The position numbers and the translations under genes are program-made. Shown here one piece after another: positions 61,301 through 64,000 of a DNA stretch of 64,000 nucleotides (position 1 is its first letter; each line of letters starts with the position of its first letter). A model generated the notes under the pieces. That model saw nothing but the letters and a program-made list of their open reading frames with translations, ran no database searches and was not told the origin of the DNA. Origin of the DNA: Anticarsia gemmatalis (lineage: Eukaryota > Arthropoda > Insecta > Lepidoptera > Erebidae); contig NC_134747.1 in assembly GCF_050436995.1 (NCBI RefSeq), positions 8,873,501 through 8,937,500 of the forward strand, in the 5' to 3' direction.

Positions 61301-64000
61301 TTAGTAGTTATTGTGTGTATATTCAAGCCAATCACAATAGTTTATTTCATACGGTGACTTCACGTCTTTTCTTTGTATACAATGCCAAATAACAGATTGC
61401 CAGTGGCAGCTACATATACATATCGGACAGACATGGATAGAGTCACAAAATTACGTAGTGTGGATTCTGCACTAGCAGGCTGCACCCTCATCAGTCGCCT
61501 TGATTGATTGTGCGGAAATAATCCCAGCCAACTCACTATTCGTCCACGCTCATTCACTCAGGCATTATTTACGAACGTATGAAACACCAGCTCTGTCCAA
61601 TATAAATGTACCTACATACAATTTTGTAACGACCAAAATCATCTGAAAGGCTTCATAAAATCCGCAGTCCATTAGTGTTCCGATATCTCAACCACGCAGT
61701 TCTTTGTAATTTATCTGGACCGCAACTGTGGTGAGCGCTGTGCTTTAGATATCGGAAAACGCTAATGTACTCGGTGAGATTTAGCGCAGAGCTGCGCCCC
61801 ACGCAGCGTGCAATTATTTGTAACATAAACAGTTGGTGTATTTATTTGTGTACAATATGCGTACGCCTATATTTATCTTAATGGGAGTTCAACCATCTTG
61901 TATAATACCTAAAAACCTATCCATTAAGTTACTATTTATATATCCCCGTCACATGGCTTGGTAAACGCTTGGTTGCCGAGGACAACTTAATTATTCTTCT
62001 GAAAAACATATCTAACAAATAAATCTATTCCAAATGAACGAACCAATAAGTAGGCACATAAAATATTCAGGTCCACGATTTCAATAATAGTTTGCAAACT
62101 TTCAATAGTAGCGTAGTGAATATTCGAGAAGGAGAAAGTATTTATTAGGTGAATATTGGTCCACTGCGAGTGTGCTCGCATTACAGTGAGAGTATAGTTT
62201 TTCAGAGCTAACGCTGCGGCCAACGCACAGGTGTCGGTAATGTGGCACAAATCGAACATGGGATCAGAAATACCAACTTGGCATGTTATCTAATTCGAAC
62301 CTTTGGAATATGTGCCTACACACTCACACGTCACAAAACTAGAAAATTATGTGATGTCAAGTACGAGTGCAATGAGATATTTTTGCAAAAAGAAGCAACT
62401 TTCAGATCTTTTCATTCACGAGCGAATTGGTGAAATGTATTGTTACACTAATGCATCATTTAATTGTTTAAATTTCATCGAAACATTAAATTATATGTGC
62501 AAAATATCTGCTTCAATTTATGGTATTGATTGATAGTAAAGTTAAGTATTAATCATTGTATGTTCTAATTTGACATTAGAACAGCGATAAGATTTAATTT
62601 AATTGAAATACTAAATAAGGCTGTTTTATATGTTAAGCTTAAAAAGTGCCCAAGTAATAAATATAAGAGGTGAGTACCGAAGAAAGAAACCATAAAATTT
62701 CAGGTGACGTCGGCCCTTCCATAAATTTATCGACAGCTCGTGGTAACAGGCTATAAGGAAAATATTTATGAAGTAGAACAGAGCGCCCGGCGCGATTTTC
62801 ATTAGCTAATTATTAGCTTTCAGCTCTCAGATCACAAAGTTTTGGCGGTTTACATTATTTTATAAAAAAGACAAAAGTTGTTCTCTACGTTACCTTTATA
62901 CACTATCTTATAAAATAATATAGAAATAAAATTTGAATGAAAAATAGTGCTGCATCATATTGGACAGTCTGAGTCAGTCTGTAAGCTAATTGGTACGTTT
63001 AATTGAACGGCCGTTTCAGTCATTAACGAACAGGACAACAGTTTATTGGCAGTAGCTCGACGTCCGGACACTCAGGTCACACGTCGCGCTACCGCCGCAC
63101 TGGTACGCTTATCGTAGCGTTACCAACTACAACTGCCGTAGCTCTTGTAACATGTAGCTTATTCGTAGCTCACTAAAATAAAAAATGAAACAAGCTCGTG
63201 TTCACATAGTCGGAACGTTCAATTGTTACAGTGGTGGATGAATAAAAATCATATTAAGGGCCGCTCTGACAAACATACATAATTACCTGTATAAAATATG
63301 GTGACCAATTTAGCTTATCTGACACCATGTTTAAGTGACATATTTTATGAAAATGTTTTAGGAAATATTATTCTTTCTGAATGTGACACGACCAATAAAT
63401 CGCATAATGGTGTCGTAAAATTTCGGTGGTATTATCTTGGGAAAACCCGGCTATTTTACATTCACCTGCGAGGTTTCCCTCCACGTCCAATTTATGTTAG
63501 TGGGCACAAAACGAACGCTGACAAATGTGGAAATAAAATGAACATACGTTTTATCTCTACGCTCACGGAGTCGGTTTTCGTGCTCGCTCGTGGTGTAGGG
63601 CGAGTGCGGGGAGCGGTGCGGGGAGGGAGGGTGCCATGGCGAGGGGCGCGGGCGCGAGACGTGGACTTGTGCAGAGCTGGGAGCGGCTTGTTTCATAAGA
63701 ATTCACGGAGCGTTAAGATGAATATCCGACAAAGGATCATCCGACACACGTTAACGAAGTACATTCAGTACACCATAGGTTGCAACTTATTGCACACACC
63801 TTAAATAACCACTTTACACATTTGTTAGATTTGTATTATTTATTAAAATATTAATAACTCTTATAGGACACAAATACCGATTTATCTATGCAGCCTACCA
63901 TAAAAAATTAAACATGTTTTCTTTTTATTATATACTAGTTAAGTATGAAATAAAATATATCGTTCCGTAATGTATTTAATTAAGAGTACATTTTCAAAGA
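58302..64000. other. Probable upstream intron of mib1, with CpG islands
   Basis: No supportable exon. CpG-rich islands at about 58590-58800, 60185-60260, 60640-60790 and 63550-63680. GCTACG/CGTAGC words near 63105-63170 resemble the MITE at 57206-57461. A 168-codon plus-strand frame at 63298-63804 crosses the last island; its translation changes character from AT-type to Arg/Gly-rich within the island and shows no domain, so I do not call it a gene. Confidence 0.5.
61670..61767. repeat. Imperfect hairpin-forming inverted repeat
   Basis: CATTAGTGTTCCGATATCT at 61670-61688 pairs with AGATATCGGAAAACGCTAATG at 61747-61767 (two unpaired bases and one mismatch). An inner pair, CCACGCAGTT with AACTGTGG, extends the fold. 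It could be a small foldback element or a structured RNA; nothing decides between them. Confidence 0.5.

Noticed and set aside
63298..63804. Plus-strand 168-codon frame
   Set aside because: Composition shifts abruptly to Arg/Gly within a CpG-rich island and no domain is seen; most likely a chance frame.

Overview
The window is non-coding-rich insect nuclear DNA, most probably from a moth or butterfly. It is AT-rich with scattered CpG-rich islands, has one short spliced exon, and carries several transposon families in forms I associate with Lepidoptera: Helitron-like elements running from TC to CTAG between A and T, a Transib, a CR1-group LINE and small MITEs. The order is inferred from this repeat repertoire and not proven.

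The only host coding sequence I recognise is one 152-bp exon on the minus strand at 58150-58301. It encodes about 50 ankyrin-repeat residues that match mind bomb 1 (mib1), the E3 ubiquitin ligase of Notch-ligand endocytosis. It has clean splice sites on both sides. I found no other mib1 exon, so much of the window may be mib1 intron.

Layout. 1-6.8 kb is AT-rich non-coding DNA with one unrecognised minus-strand open frame near 2.2 kb. 6855-9518 is a defective Transib (RAG1-related) element with about 600-bp inverted arms, CACGGTG termini and a CGCCG target duplication; decayed transposase 3' sequence lies in both arms and in the interior. 11727-14091, 28813-29927 and 30930-32080 are three same-orientation copies of a family with a palindromic 5' half and a 3' half ending in a perfect 8-bp-stem hairpin; I treat it as a non-autonomous Helentron/Helitron-like candidate. 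14424-14533 is a small palindromic MITE. About 15.87-20.10 kb is a nearly complete CR1-group LINE with one in-frame stop in ORF2. 20492-21093 is a TA-flanked MITE, abutted at 21096-21339 by a Helitron-like element. 21669-22398 is a PIF/Harbinger remnant with a frameshifted transposase start. Further Helitron-like elements lie at 25959-26162, 48778-49601 and 50480-50675. A MITE lies at 57206-57461. Minor LINE-tail and SINE-like scraps are near 28.1, 43.7 and 46.5 kb.

The rest is non-coding. It includes CpG-rich islands of 100-400 bp at intervals between about 22 and 61 kb that resemble conserved regulatory DNA, but only comparison with other genomes could establish that. No rRNA, recognisable intact tRNA or CRISPR array was seen. 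There is no operon-like organisation: the elements are independent insertions around, and probably inside, one host gene.
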